This document shows, piece after piece, positions 16,855-26,039 of a stretch of 64,000 nt of DNA (positions within the stretch are counted from its first letter, which is position 1; every line of letters starts with the position of its first letter). The notes beneath the pieces were generated by a model. The model was not told the DNA's origin. It saw nothing but the letters and a program-made list of their open reading frames with translations, and did not search any database. The position numbers and the translations under genes are program-made. Source of the stretch: Ramlibacter tataouinensis (lineage in GTDB: Bacteria; Pseudomonadota; Gammaproteobacteria; Burkholderiales; Burkholderiaceae_C); contig NZ_CP010951.1 in the NCBI RefSeq assembly GCF_001580455.1, positions 496,001 through 560,000 on the forward strand, read 5' to 3'.

Positions 16855-17289
16855 CTACTGCAGCGGGCCCTTGAGGCCCTTGGGCACCGGCAGGGGCAGC
16901 ACGCCGATGCCCTCTTCCAGCAGCGCCTCGGTCTCTTCGCGCGAAGCCTGGCCGCGGATGCCACGCTCCTCGGACTCGCCATAGTGGATGCGGCGCGCTT
17001 CCTCGGCGAATTGCTCGCCCACATCCTCGGTGTTCGCCATGACGTGCCGCACCAGCTTCAGCCATTCGGCCTGGACGTTCGCATCAGCCGTCATGACGTC
17101 GCGCTTGGGTTGCGGCTCAGCTGCGCCCAGATTCAGGCGTGGCGCGCTGGGCATCTTGCTGACGCCGACGTCGCCGCAGATCGGGCATTCCACCAGGCCG
17201 CGCGACAGCTGCTCCTGGAAGCCATCCTCGGAGCCGAACCAGCCTTCGAAGGCGTGGTGCAGCGAGCACTGGAGGTTGAGAACCTTCAT
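16855..17289 (-). CDS. DUF1178 family protein
   Basis: This 144-residue cytoplasmic protein has an N-terminal zinc-ribbon-like start: MKVLNLQCSLHHAFEGWF then VECPICGDVGVSKMPSAPRL. The C-terminal half is acidic and helical (GEQFAEEARRIHYGESEER, then GIRGQASREETEALLEEGI). This is the DUF1178 family, whose function is unknown. The ATG at 17289 is chosen because the family starts MKVL or similar; the open frame upstream crosses a repeat. It is the last gene of the minus-strand series after the Nudix gene, separated from it by a palindromic repeat, and is convergent with the ABC exporter. Confidence 0.88.
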   Translation of the reverse strand: MKVLNLQCSLHHAFEGWFGSEDGFQEQLSRGLVECPICGDVGVSKMPSAPRLNLGAAEPQPKRDVMTADANVQAEWLKLVRHVMANTEDVGEQFAEEARRIHYGESEERGIRGQASREETEALLEEGIGVLPLPVPKGLKGPLQ

Positions 17290-17301
17290 GGCCGCACCGC
17301 C

Positions 17302-17367
17302 CGGCCGCCCCAAGGTGCGCCAGCCCCCTCGGAGGGCAGTGCGTACACGAAGTGACAAGCGTGGGGG
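17302..17367. repeat. Palindromic intergenic repeat, copy A
   Basis: This lies between the Nudix and DUF1178 genes. It shares CGCCCCAAGG at one end and GTACACGAAGTGAC and GCGTGGGGG at the other with the copy at 23363-23429. A G/C palindrome sits in the middle of each copy. Elements of this look are widespread between Comamonadaceae genes; a role in mRNA stability is inferred. Confidence 0.65.
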
Positions 17368-17389
17368 CTCACAGTCATACCAGCTTGAA

Positions 17390-17962
17390 TTATCGCTGCC
17401 AGTCGAGTTTCCATGCCCCCGACAGGACATTCTGCAGCCACATCGCGCCGATCAGGGTCTTGGAATCGGTGATCGCCCCATCGCGGCACCCGTTGAGCAG
17501 CTCTTGCGGCGTGGCAGTGAACACTTCCAGGAACTCGCCTTCATCCAGTTGCGGCCGGGTCAGCGTGAGGCCGCGGCAGAACCAGATCTCGATGAACTCG
17601 GTCGAGTACGAGATCACCGGGTGCAGCACGCCGGCGCGCACCCACTCGCGCGCGCTGTAGCCGGTTTCTTCCAGCAGCTCGCGCTGGGCGCAGGCCAGCG
17701 GGGCTTCGCCCGGATCGATCTTGCCGGCCGGGAACTCGATCATGACCCGCCCCATCGGGTAGCGGAACTGCCGCTCCATCACGAGGCGGCCGTCGTCCAG
17801 CAGCGGGATCATCATCACCGCGCCGGGATGGACCACGTACTCGCGCGTCGTCTCGCCACCGTTGGGCAGGCGCACCGTGTCGCGGAACGCATGCAGGAAG
17901 CGCCCCTTGAGGATCTCCTGGCCCGCGACTTTTTCTTCGATGAGATGGCGGTCTGGCGTCAA
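17390..17962 (-). CDS. nudF: Nudix hydrolase, ADP-ribose pyrophosphatase (NudF/YffH type)
   Basis: This Nudix enzyme of 190 residues hydrolyses ADP-ribose-like nucleotide sugars. The Nudix box runs GKIDPGEAPLACAQRELLEETGYSA in pieces: GKIDPGE, then RELLEETG with the metal-binding glutamates. MIEFPAGKIDPGE and the preceding REYVVHPGAVMMIPLLDDGRL are typical of the ADPRase subgroup. I chose TTG 17962: AAAGG lies 9 bases upstream and just after the stop of the DUF2818 gene, while the frame further upstream would overlap that gene. It follows nuoN and DUF2818 on the same strand, so it may be co-transcribed with complex I. Confidence 0.88.
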   Translation of the reverse strand: MTPDRHLIEEKVAGQEILKGRFLHAFRDTVRLPNGGETTREYVVHPGAVMMIPLLDDGRLVMERQFRYPMGRVMIEFPAGKIDPGEAPLACAQRELLEETGYSAREWVRAGVLHPVISYSTEFIEIWFCRGLTLTRPQLDEGEFLEVFTATPQELLNGCRDGAITDSKTLIGAMWLQNVLSGAWKLDWQR

Positions 17963-17975
17963 GGCGGCGGCCCTT

Positions 17976-18278
17976 TCAATGCCTGTGGCGCAGAAGATAA
18001 CGCCAGACGAACCCGGGGAAGGCAAAAGTGACGAACAGCGCCGCCGTGACGGCATAGAACTGCCAGCCCTGCGGCGACACCTGGCCCGCCCGCTGCTCCA
18101 GCAGCACGCCCAGGCCGCCGACCAGCAGATACAGCAGCACCAGTTCCGCCAGCCGCACCGCCAGTGACTTGGGGCGCGACAGCGGCACCACGCCCAGCAG
18201 GCGCTGGTTGATGAAAGGCAGGTTGGCCGCGACCAGCGCGGCCACGATCACGAGCCAGATCGAGGCGGATTGCGACAT
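17976..18278 (-). CDS. DUF2818 family membrane protein
   Basis: This 100-residue integral membrane protein has three hydrophobic helices: residues about 5-22, 42-60 and 74-92 (QFYAVTAALFVTFAFPGFVW). It belongs to DUF2818, a betaproteobacterial family that commonly lies directly after nuoN, as it does here (29-base gap). Its conserved place suggests a part in complex I assembly or stability, which is inference from position alone. The ATG at 18278 is the first start after nuoN stops, and the gene ends 13 bases before the Nudix start. Confidence 0.85.
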   Translation of the reverse strand: MSQSASIWLVIVAALVAANLPFINQRLLGVVPLSRPKSLAVRLAELVLLYLLVGGLGVLLEQRAGQVSPQGWQFYAVTAALFVTFAFPGFVWRYLLRHRH

Positions 18279-18307
18279 GCGGGCGGGCGCGAATCAGCCG
18301 CGCATCG

Positions 18308-19807
18308 TCAGGTCGCGAGCGTCTTGATGATGGCCTGGGCGCACAGCGTCATCAGCCCGCCGGGCAGGATGCCCAGGATCAGCACCAGCGCGCCGTTGAG
18401 CGACAGCACCACCCGCACGTCCGCCGGGGCCGAAACGGTCGTCGCCGTGATCGGGGCGTCGAAGTACATGACCTTCACCACGCGCAGGTAGTAGAACGAG
18501 CCGATCAGCGACATCACGACGGCGAACACCGCCACACCGATGTACATCGCCTGGCCCGAGGCCACCAGCGCCTGCAGCACCGACAGCTTGGCGTAGAAGC
18601 CGACCAGCGGCGGCACACCGGCCAGCGAGAACATGCAGATCGACATGATCGCGGCGTACAGCGGGCTGCGCTCGTTCAGGCCGGCGAGGTCAGAGATCTC
18701 CTCGCTCTCGAAACCCTCGCGCGCCAGCAGCAGGATGATGCCGAAGCTGGCCAGCGTGGTGAGCACGTAGGTGACGATGTAGAACATCGCCGAGCTGTAG
18801 GCGTTGGCCGCCAGCGCGGTGTCGGCGGTGCCGGCGCCCTTGACCACGCCCGCCAGCAGGCCGAGCAGCACGAAGCCCATCTGGCCGATGGTCGAGTAAG
18901 CCAGCATCCGCTTGAGGTTGGTCTGCGCGATCGCGGCCAGGTTGCCGATCAGCAGCGAGCCGATTGCCAGGATCAGCAGCATCTGCTGCCAGTCCACGGC
19001 CAGCGGCAGCAGGCCTTCGACCAGCAGGCGGATGGCAATGGCGAAGGCCGCCAGCTCCGGCGCGCTGCCGATGATCACGGTGACCGCGGTGGGCGCGCCC
19101 TGGTAGACGTCAGGGATCCACATGTGGAACGGCGCGGCGCCCAGCTTGAAGGCGAGGCCGGCGACGATGAAAACCAGGCCGAACACCAGCACCTGGTGCT
19201 TGACCTGCCCGGAGTTGATGATCTTGAAGACGGTGCCGACGTCCAGCGAGCCGGTGGCGCCGTACAGCATCGACAGGCCATACAGCAGGAAGCCGCTGGC
19301 CATGGCGCCCAGCACGAAGTACTTCATGGCCGCCTCGGTGGCCACGGCGTTGTCGCGGCGCAGCGCCACCAGCGCGTAGCTGCACAGGGTGAGCAATTCC
19401 AGGCCGAGGTAGATCACCAGGAAGTTGCTGCCCGAGATCATCACGAACATGCCCAGCAGCGCGAACATCGACAGCGTGAACATCTCACCGCCGCGCAGCA
19501 TGTCGCGGTCGCCGGCGTAGGGGCGGCCATAGACCAGGCAGACCATCATGGCCAGCGCGGCGAAGCACTTGAGCCAGTTGCCCATGGGATCGCTCACCAC
19601 CATGTTGCCAAAGGCGTAGAAGGTCTGGTCGGCCGCGGCCAGCGAGCCGGTGACCCAGGCCACGACGGCCAGCGTGGCCATGGTGAGCCAGTAGGTCAGG
19701 TCGCGCAGGCGCGTCTTCACGCCCAGGTCAATCATGGCCACCACGCAGGCCATGGTGAGCAGCAGGATTTCCGGCGTGACGACGGAGAGGCTGGTGTTGT
19801 CGAGCAT
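18308..19807 (-). CDS. nuoN: NADH-quinone oxidoreductase subunit N
   Basis: NuoN is one of three antiporter-like proton-pumping subunits in the membrane arm of complex I. The 499 residues give about 14 helices. The proton-antiporter domain is recognised by [15 protein letters not shown] near residue 130 (with the key glutamate), [23 protein letters not shown] as [16 protein letters not shown] near 228 with a lysine before it, and YSTIGQMGF. It starts 9 bases after nuoM ends and is the last standard gene of the nuo operon. Confidence 0.97.
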   Translation of the reverse strand: MLDNTSLSVVTPEILLLTMACVVAMIDLGVKTRLRDLTYWLTMATLAVVAWVTGSLAAADQTFYAFGNMVVSDPMGNWLKCFAALAMMVCLVYGRPYAGDRDMLRGGEMFTLSMFALLGMFVMISGSNFLVIYLGLELLTLCSYALVALRRDNAVATEAAMKYFVLGAMASGFLLYGLSMLYGATGSLDVGTVFKIINSGQVKHQVLVFGLVFIVAGLAFKLGAAPFHMWIPDVYQGAPTAVTVIIGSAPELAAFAIAIRLLVEGLLPLAVDWQQMLLILAIGSLLIGNLAAIAQTNLKRMLAYSTIGQMGFVLLGLLAGVVKGAGTADTALAANAYSSAMFYIVTYVLTTLASFGIILLLAREGFESEEISDLAGLNERSPLYAAIMSICMFSLAGVPPLVGFYAKLSVLQALVASGQAMYIGVAVFAVVMSLIGSFYYLRVVKVMYFDAPITATTVSAPADVRVVLSLNGALVLILGILPGGLMTLCAQAIIKTLAT

Positions 19808-19816
19808 CTAGTTCTT

Positions 19817-21289
19817 TCAGAGCTTGCTCGTGGCCACGTGCTTCAGCAGGTCCGCCACCGAGGCATTCATGACGTCGGTGAAGGGCTTCGGATGCACGCC
19901 CATGTAGAGCACGGCGATGGCCAACAGGCCAAGCATGAGGAATTCGCGCGCGTTGATGTCGGTGAGCTGGCGCACGTCGTCGTTGGCGGGCGCGCCCAGG
20001 TACACGCGCTTGAACATCCACAGGGTGTAGGCCGCGCCCCAGACCAGCGCCGAAGCCGCCGCCAGGCCGAGCCAGAAGTTGGCCTTGACGGTGCCCAGGA
20101 TCACCATCCACTCGCCCACGAAACCCGCCGTGGCCGGCAGGCCGCAGTTGGCCATGGCGAACAGCAGCGAGAAGGCCGCGAAGTTGGGCATGGTGTTGAC
20201 CACGCCGCCGTAGGCGGCGATCTGGCGCGAGTGCACGCGGTCGTACAGCACGCCGATGCAAAGGAACAAGGCAGCCGAGACGAAGCCGTGGGAGATCATC
20301 TGGACCAGCCCGCCGGAGACCCCGAGGTCGCTGAAGATGAAGAAGCCCAGCGTGACGAAGCCCATGTGCGCCACCGAGGAATAGGCCACCAGCTTCTTCA
20401 TGTCCTGCTGCACCATGGCGACCAGGCCCACGTAGATGACGGCGATGATCGACAGGCCGATCATCAGCCAGGCGTATTCATGCGAGGCGTCGGGCGTGAC
20501 CGGCAGCGAGAAGCGCAGGAAGCCGTAGGCCCCGAGCTTCAGCATGATGGCCGCCAGCACGGCCGAGCCGCCGGTGGGCGCTTCGACGTGCACGTCCGGC
20601 AGCCAGGTGTGCACCGGCCACATCGGCACCTTGACGGCAAACGCCGCGAGGAACGCGAAGAACAGCAGCGTCTGCGCGGGCATGGGCAACGCCAGCTTGT
20701 GCCAGGCCAGGATCTCGAAGCTGCCGCCGGCCTTGGTGTACAGGTAGACCAGCGCCACCAGCATCAGCAGCGAGCCCAGCAGCGTGTACAGGAAGAACTT
20801 GAAGGCCGCGTAGATCTTGTTCGGGCCGCCCCAGATGCCGATGATCAGGTACATCGGGATCAGCGTGGCTTCGAAGAAAGTGTAGAACAGGATGCCGTCG
20901 AGCGCGCAGAACACGCCGATCATCAGCCCCGAGAGGATCAGGAACGCACCCATGTACTGGTTGACGCGCTCGGTGATCACCTCCCAGGCGGAGATCACCA
21001 CCACCACTGTGATGAAGGCCGTCAGCGGGATGAACCAGAAGGAGATGCCGTCGATGCCCAGGTGGTACCAGACGTTGAAGCGCTCGATCCAGGGCGTCTT
21101 CTCCACGAACTGCATGGCGGAGGTGCCGTTGTCGAAGCGCGCGTACAGCGGCAGCGTGACGATGAAGCTCACGATCGACCCGATCAGCGCCAGCCAGCGC
21201 ACGGCGCGCGCCTGATCGTCCCGTCCGAGCGCGAGCAGCACGACGCCGAAGAAGATCGGCGTCCAGATGGCGAGGCTCAGCAAACCCAT
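19817..21289 (-). CDS. nuoM: NADH-quinone oxidoreductase subunit M
   Basis: NuoM is an antiporter-like subunit of 490 residues in the complex I membrane arm. It shows EATLIPMYLIIGIWGG near residue 139 with the conserved glutamate of helix 5, KVPMWPVHTWLPDVHVEAP near 220, and YSSVAHMGFVTLG near 300. All are standard proton-channel positions. It lies 22 bases downstream of nuoL and 9 bases upstream of nuoN. Length and motifs are normal, with no sign of disruption. Confidence 0.97.
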   Translation of the reverse strand: MGLLSLAIWTPIFFGVVLLALGRDDQARAVRWLALIGSIVSFIVTLPLYARFDNGTSAMQFVEKTPWIERFNVWYHLGIDGISFWFIPLTAFITVVVVISAWEVITERVNQYMGAFLILSGLMIGVFCALDGILFYTFFEATLIPMYLIIGIWGGPNKIYAAFKFFLYTLLGSLLMLVALVYLYTKAGGSFEILAWHKLALPMPAQTLLFFAFLAAFAVKVPMWPVHTWLPDVHVEAPTGGSAVLAAIMLKLGAYGFLRFSLPVTPDASHEYAWLMIGLSIIAVIYVGLVAMVQQDMKKLVAYSSVAHMGFVTLGFFIFSDLGVSGGLVQMISHGFVSAALFLCIGVLYDRVHSRQIAAYGGVVNTMPNFAAFSLLFAMANCGLPATAGFVGEWMVILGTVKANFWLGLAAASALVWGAAYTLWMFKRVYLGAPANDDVRQLTDINAREFLMLGLLAIAVLYMGVHPKPFTDVMNASVADLLKHVATSKL

Positions 21290-21311
21290 TGTTGTAGTTC
21301 TCCGCTCTGCT

Positions 21312-23345
21312 TCACTTGTTGAGCCACACGAACCAGGTCATCAGCACGAACACGCCGATGATCATCGCGAACGCGTAGTGGTAGATATAGCCGGTCTGCA
21401 CCCAGCGCACCACGCCGGCAAACCAGTTCACGCTGCGCGCGCTGCCGTTGACCATGGCGCCGTCGATCACGGCCTGGTCGCCGCCCTTCCACAGGCCCAC
21501 GCCCAGGCCACGCGCCGCGCGCGCGAGCACGTTCTCGTTGAACCAGTCGAAGTAGTACTTGTTCTCCAGCAGCGTGTAGACCGGCTGGAACATCCTGCGG
21601 ATCGCCGCCGGCACCGCCGGGTTGACCAGGTACATGTACCAGGCCGCGACGACGCCGGCCAGCGCCAGCCAGAACGGCAGGGTCGTGACGCCATGCAGCG
21701 CCATCTGCAGCGGGCCGTGGAACTCCTGGCGCAGCACCGACATCGCCGGGTGCTTGTCGCCGTCGACCACGATCGCGTCCTTCAGCAGGTTGCCGAACAG
21801 CATCGGGTCGATCGTCAGGAAGCCGATCACCACCGACGGGAAGGCCAGCAGCAGCAGCGGTGCCGTCACCACCCAGGGCGACTCGTGCGGCGTGTAGTGC
21901 TCGTCCTGGTGGTGATGCGGGTCGGGCTCTTCGGACGGATCATGCTCGTGCGCCGGGATCTGGTCGAAGCGCTCCTTGCCGTGGAACACCAGGAAATACA
22001 TGCGGAAGGAGTAGAAGGCGGTGATGAAGACGCCGGCGGTCACCGCCAGGTAGGCGAAGCCGGCGCCCGGCACGTGGCTCGCGTGCACCGCCTCGATGAT
22101 GCTGTCCTTCGAGTAGAAGCCTGCGAACAGGGGCGTGCCGATCAGCGCCAGCGATCCCAGCAGCGAGGTGATCCAGGTGATCGGCATGTACTTGCGCACG
22201 CCGCCCATCCAGCGGATGTCCTGATTGTGGTGCATGCCCATGATGACCGAGCCGGCCGCGAGGAACAGCAGCGCCTTGAAGAAGGCGTGCGTCATCAGGT
22301 GGAACACCGCCACCGAATAGGCCGAGGCCCCGAGGGCCACGGTCATGTAGCCCAGCTGCGACAGCGTGGAGTACGCCACCACGCGCTTGATGTCGTTCTG
22401 GATGATGCCCAGGAAGCCCATGAACAGCGCCGTGATCGCGCCGATGGTGATGACGAAGGACAGCGCCACGTCGGACAGCTCGAACAGCGGCGACATGCGC
22501 GCCACCATGAAGATGCCGGCCGTCACCATGGTGGCGGCGTGGATCAGCGCCGAGATCGGCGTCGGGCCTTCCATCGAGTCGGGCAGCCACACGTGCAGCG
22601 GGAACTGCGCGCTCTTGCCCATCGCGCCGATGAACAGGCAGATGCAGATCACGGTGACCAGCATCCAGTTCGTGCCCGGGAAGCCGAGCTTGGCCAGCTC
22701 GCCGGCCTTGGCGAAGGTCTCGGCATAGCTCAGGGTCCCGGCGAAGGCCGCGATCAGGCCGATGCCCAAAATGAAGCCGAAGTCGCCGACGCGGTTGACC
22801 AGGAAGGCCTTGAGGTTGGCGAAAATGGCACTCGGCTTGTTGTACCAGAAGCCGATCAGCAGGTAGGACACCAGGCCCACCGCTTCCCAGCCGAAGAACA
22901 GCTGCAGGAAGTTGTTGCTCATCACCAGCATCAGCATCGAGAAGGTGAAGAGCGAGATGTAGGCGAAGAAGCGGTTGTAGCCCTCGTCCTCCTCCATGTA
23001 GCCGATGGTGTAGATGTGCACCATCAGCGACACGAAGGTCACCACGCACATCATCATGGCGGTGAGGCCGTCGATCAGGAAGCCGATCTCCATCTTCAGG
23101 CCGCCGACCACCATCCACTCATAGATGGTCTGGTTGAAGCGCGCGCCGTCGTGGCCGACACTCCACATGGTCATGGCCGAGATGACGAAGGCCACGGCGA
23201 CACCGAGGATGGTGAAGGTGTGCGACAGGCCACGGCCGATGCGGTTGCCGCCGAAGGTCGTGCCCAGGACGCCGGCGAGCAGCGAGCCCGCCAGCGGCGC
23301 CAGCGGGACCGCCAGCAGCGTGGATGCGTTCAGGGTCTGGCTCAT
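21312..23345 (-). CDS. nuoL: NADH-quinone oxidoreductase subunit L
   Basis: NuoL is the distal antiporter-like subunit with the long lateral helix, 677 residues. Recognisable parts are the WEAVGLVSYLLIGFW stretch near residue 153 with the key glutamate, SAQFPLHVWLPDSMEGPTP near 237, and YSTLSQLGYM near 330. A His-rich cytoplasmic loop (HEHDPSEEPDPHHHQDEHYTPH) near residue 480 is an unremarkable lineage feature. The C-terminal lateral helix and last TM (YHYAFAMIIGVFVLMTWFVW) are present. It is separated from nuoK by 94 bases that hold a palindromic repeat. Confidence 0.97.
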   Translation of the reverse strand: MSQTLNASTLLAVPLAPLAGSLLAGVLGTTFGGNRIGRGLSHTFTILGVAVAFVISAMTMWSVGHDGARFNQTIYEWMVVGGLKMEIGFLIDGLTAMMMCVVTFVSLMVHIYTIGYMEEDEGYNRFFAYISLFTFSMLMLVMSNNFLQLFFGWEAVGLVSYLLIGFWYNKPSAIFANLKAFLVNRVGDFGFILGIGLIAAFAGTLSYAETFAKAGELAKLGFPGTNWMLVTVICICLFIGAMGKSAQFPLHVWLPDSMEGPTPISALIHAATMVTAGIFMVARMSPLFELSDVALSFVITIGAITALFMGFLGIIQNDIKRVVAYSTLSQLGYMTVALGASAYSVAVFHLMTHAFFKALLFLAAGSVIMGMHHNQDIRWMGGVRKYMPITWITSLLGSLALIGTPLFAGFYSKDSIIEAVHASHVPGAGFAYLAVTAGVFITAFYSFRMYFLVFHGKERFDQIPAHEHDPSEEPDPHHHQDEHYTPHESPWVVTAPLLLLAFPSVVIGFLTIDPMLFGNLLKDAIVVDGDKHPAMSVLRQEFHGPLQMALHGVTTLPFWLALAGVVAAWYMYLVNPAVPAAIRRMFQPVYTLLENKYYFDWFNENVLARAARGLGVGLWKGGDQAVIDGAMVNGSARSVNWFAGVVRWVQTGYIYHYAFAMIIGVFVLMTWFVWLNK

Positions 23346-23362
23346 TATTGGACCGTCCGCCG

Positions 23363-23429
23363 GGCCGCCCCAAGGACGGGATGCACCCCCCCGGGGGGCA
23401 GCGAGTACACGAAGTGACGAGCGTGGGGG
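23363..23429. repeat. Palindromic intergenic repeat, copy B
   Basis: This lies in the nuoK-nuoL gap, which is unusually wide for this operon. It aligns with copy A at 17302-17367 at both ends and has the stronger central palindrome CCCCCCCGGGGGG. As the gap is inside a single transcript, the repeat probably forms an intercistronic RNA hairpin. Confidence 0.65.
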
Positions 23430-23439
23430 TACATGTTCC

Positions 23440-23748
23440 CTAACCCTTGAGAGCGTTGAGTTCGTCGACGCTGATGCTGTTCTTGTTACGGAACAGCAGC
23501 ACCAGGATCGCGAGGCCGATCGCCGACTCGGCGGCGGCGACGGTGAGGATGAAGAACACGAACACCTGGCCGTGCATGTCGCCCAGGTAGTAGGAGAACG
23601 CGACGAAGTTCATGTTCACCGCCAGCAGCATCAGCTCGATGGCCATCAGCAGCACGATCAGGTTGCGGCGGTTCAGGAAGATGCCGATCACGGACAGCGC
23701 GAACAGCATCGCGCCCAGCGACAGGAAGTGTCCGAGGGTGAGGGTCAT
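23440..23748 (-). CDS. nuoK: NADH-quinone oxidoreductase subunit K
   Basis: NuoK is a three-helix membrane subunit of 102 residues. Conserved glutamates lie in helix 2 ([16 protein letters not shown]) and helix 3 ([17 protein letters not shown]) and take part in proton transfer. The ATG overlaps the nuoJ stop by four bases. The length is typical (100-102 residues). Confidence 0.97.
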   Translation of the reverse strand: MTLTLGHFLSLGAMLFALSVIGIFLNRRNLIVLLMAIELMLLAVNMNFVAFSYYLGDMHGQVFVFFILTVAAAESAIGLAILVLLFRNKNSISVDELNALKG

Positions 23749-24407
23749 GCCTTGTTCTCCACGGCCGCGGTCACGGGCTCGGCCGGCGGCGCCGCGACGG
23801 TGGGCGGCAGCTTCACGATCTGCAGGCGGTCGCGCGCCTTCACGCGCACCTGGTCCGACGCATCCACATGGCGCGTGTCCTTGCGCTGGCGCAGGGTCAG
23901 CGCGATGGCGGCGACGATGGCCACCAGCAGGATCACGGCCGCGACTTCCAGCGGATACAGGTAGTTGGTGTAGAGCAGCTTGCCCAGTTCCTTGGTGTTG
24001 GAATACTGAACGCCCTGCGCCGCCGCCTGCACCGCAGCCGACATCGGCCGCGGCTCCTCGGGGCGGAAGCCGCCCATCAGCACGGCCGCCATTTCGAGGG
24101 CGATCAGCGCGCCCACGCTGGCCGCGACGGGGAAATGCTTCCAGAAGCCGGCGCGCAGGCTGGACACGTCGATGTCCAGCATCATCACGACGAACAGGAA
24201 CAGCACCATCACGGCGCCGACGTAGACCAGCACCAGGGAGATGGCGAGGAACTCGGCGCGCAGCAGCAGCCAGACCGCGGAGGCCTGGAAAAAGGCGAGC
24301 ACGAGGAACAGTGCCGCGTGCACGGGGTTGCGCGCGGTGATCACGCGGAACGCCGCGAACAGCAGCACCGCGGAGAACAGGTAGAAGAATCCGGTTCGGA
24401 TGTCCAT
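23745..24407 (-). CDS. nuoJ: NADH-quinone oxidoreductase subunit J
   Basis: NuoJ is a membrane subunit of 220 residues with five helices. The conserved third-helix stretch [21 protein letters not shown], whose pi-bulge links quinone reduction to proton pumping, is near residue 57. The hydrophilic C-terminal tail after residue 170, with charged and Pro/Ala-rich parts, is longer than in E. coli NuoJ (184 residues). It lies 28 bases after nuoI and overlaps nuoK by four bases. Confidence 0.96.
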   Translation of the reverse strand: MDIRTGFFYLFSAVLLFAAFRVITARNPVHAALFLVLAFFQASAVWLLLRAEFLAISLVLVYVGAVMVLFLFVVMMLDIDVSSLRAGFWKHFPVAASVGALIALEMAAVLMGGFRPEEPRPMSAAVQAAAQGVQYSNTKELGKLLYTNYLYPLEVAAVILLVAIVAAIALTLRQRKDTRHVDASDQVRVKARDRLQIVKLPPTVAAPPAEPVTAAVENKA

Positions 24408-24435
24408 GGTTGTGGTGGTCCTTGTCTTCCCGGAA

Positions 24436-24966
24436 TCAGCGGTATTTCGCGTCGGCCGCCTTGGCTCGCGCGATTTCCTGTTCGTAGCGGTCGCCCACGG
24501 CCAGCAGCATGTCCTTGGTGAAGTACAGGTCGCCGCGCTTTTCGCCGTGGTATTCGAGGACGTGCGTCTCCACGATGGAGTCGACCGGGCAGCTTTCCTC
24601 GCAAAAGCCGCAGAAGATGCACTTGGTCAGGTCGATGTCGTAGCGGGTGGTGCGGCGTGTGCCGTCAGCGCGCTGGTCCGACTCGATCGTGATCGCCAGC
24701 GCCGGGCACACCGCCTCGCACAGCTTGCAGGCGATACAGCGTTCTTCGCCGTTCTCATAGCGGCGCAGCGCGTGCAGTCCGCGAAAGCGCGGCGACAGCG
24801 GCGTCTTCTCTTCCGGGAACTGTATGGTGATCTTCCGGGAAAACATGTACTTCCCGGTGATCCTCATGCCCTTGAACAGCTCCCACAGCGCGAAGCTGGA
24901 GATGAAGTCCTTGAGCGAGAACGCCGAGGGACGCGGCAGGGTTTGAGCGTTCGAGCTCATGTTCAT
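24436..24966 (-). CDS. nuoI: NADH-quinone oxidoreductase subunit I (2 x 4Fe-4S)
   Basis: NuoI carries clusters N6a and N6b on the electron path to quinone. The 176 residues contain two ferredoxin motifs, [12 protein letters not shown] and [12 protein letters not shown], each followed by the conserved proline. An amphipathic N-terminal part ([25 protein letters not shown] as [16 protein letters not shown]) lies on the membrane. The ATG at 24966 overlaps the nuoH stop (ATGA); a second ATG two codons on (24960) is also possible. Confidence 0.96.
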   Translation of the reverse strand: MNMSSNAQTLPRPSAFSLKDFISSFALWELFKGMRITGKYMFSRKITIQFPEEKTPLSPRFRGLHALRRYENGEERCIACKLCEAVCPALAITIESDQRADGTRRTTRYDIDLTKCIFCGFCEESCPVDSIVETHVLEYHGEKRGDLYFTKDMLLAVGDRYEQEIARAKAADAKYR

Positions 24967-26039
24967 TTCCAGATGTTGTAGGGCGTTTGCATCCACGCGC
25001 CGACCACCACCAGCCACACCAGCGTGACGGGGATGAAGATCTTCCAGCCCAGGCGCATGATCTGGTCGTAGCGGTAGCGCGGGAAGGTGGAACGCACCCA
25101 CAGGAACACCGTCACGACCATGAAGGTCTTGATGCCCAGCCAGATCCAGCCGGGGATGAAGTCCAGCGCGCCGATCGGCGACAGCCAGCCGCCTAGGAAC
25201 ATGATGACGGCCAGGATGGAGACCAGCCACATGTTGGCGTACTCCGCCAGGAAGAACATGGCGAAGCTCATGCCCGAGTACTCGATCATGTGGCCGGCGA
25301 CGATTTCCGATTCGCCTTCCACCACGTCGAAGGGGTGGCGATTGGTTTCGGCCAGGCCGGAGATGAAGTACACGAGGAAGATCGGCAGCAGCGGCAGCCA
25401 GTTCCAGGACAGGAAGGACAGGCCCATGGAAGCGAACTGGCCCTTGCCCTGCCCCATCACCACGTCGGTCATGTTCAGGCTGCCCGTGACCATCAGCACC
25501 ACCACCAGCGCGAAGCCCATGGCGATTTCGTAGCTGACCATCTGGGCCGAGGCGCGCAGCGCGCCCAGGAAGGCGTACTTGGAGTTGGAGGCCCAGCCCG
25601 CGATGATCACGCCGTACACCTCCAGCGAGGTGATGGCCATGATGAACAGCAGGCCGGCGTTGATGTTGGCCAGCGCCACGTCCGGGCCGAAGGGGATCAC
25701 GGCCCAGGCCGCCAGCGCCGGCATGATGGTCATGATCGGGCCCAGGTAGAACAGGCCCTTGTTAGCCACCGTGGGCAGGATGATTTCCTTGGTCAGGAGC
25801 TTCAGCGCGTCGGCGATCGGCTGCAGCAGGCCGAGCGGCCCGATGCGGTTCGGGCCGATGCGGATCTGGGTGAAGCCGATGGCCTTGCGTTCCCACAGCG
25901 TGAGGTAGGCCACCGCGCCCATCAGCGGCAGCACCACGACGATGATCTTGATCAGCGCCCAGATGACGGGCCAGCCGGCCGCGGTCCACCAGGGGGCGGC
26001 GATCAGCCCGTTGCCGAAGCTGTAGATGCCGTCGATCAT
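24963..26039 (-). CDS. nuoH: NADH-quinone oxidoreductase subunit H
   Basis: NuoH is the membrane subunit that forms most of the quinone-binding chamber, 358 residues and eight or nine helices. Diagnostic stretches are [19 protein letters not shown] near residue 50, [10 protein letters not shown] near 78, and [15 protein letters not shown] near 250 with [14 protein letters not shown] just before. ATG 26039 overlaps the nuoG stop by four bases. The longer open frame upstream is inside nuoG and is not used. Confidence 0.97.
   Translation of the reverse strand: MIDGIYSFGNGLIAAPWWTAAGWPVIWALIKIIVVVLPLMGAVAYLTLWERKAIGFTQIRIGPNRIGPLGLLQPIADALKLLTKEIILPTVANKGLFYLGPIMTIMPALAAWAVIPFGPDVALANINAGLLFIMAITSLEVYGVIIAGWASNSKYAFLGALRASAQMVSYEIAMGFALVVVLMVTGSLNMTDVVMGQGKGQFASMGLSFLSWNWLPLLPIFLVYFISGLAETNRHPFDVVEGESEIVAGHMIEYSGMSFAMFFLAEYANMWLVSILAVIMFLGGWLSPIGALDFIPGWIWLGIKTFMVVTVFLWVRSTFPRYRYDQIMRLGWKIFIPVTLVWLVVVGAWMQTPYNIWK

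Noticed and set aside
17963..18055. Upstream extension of the Nudix gene into the DUF2818 gene
   Set aside because: TTG 17962 has AAAGG at good spacing right after the DUF2818 stop, and the added residues lack family support.
19124..21322. 732-codon open frame antisense to nuoN and nuoM
   Set aside because: The product is a low-complexity run of His, Arg, Gln, Asp and Glu, as expected for the complement of a GC-rich membrane-protein gene. The real genes on the minus strand have full family motifs.
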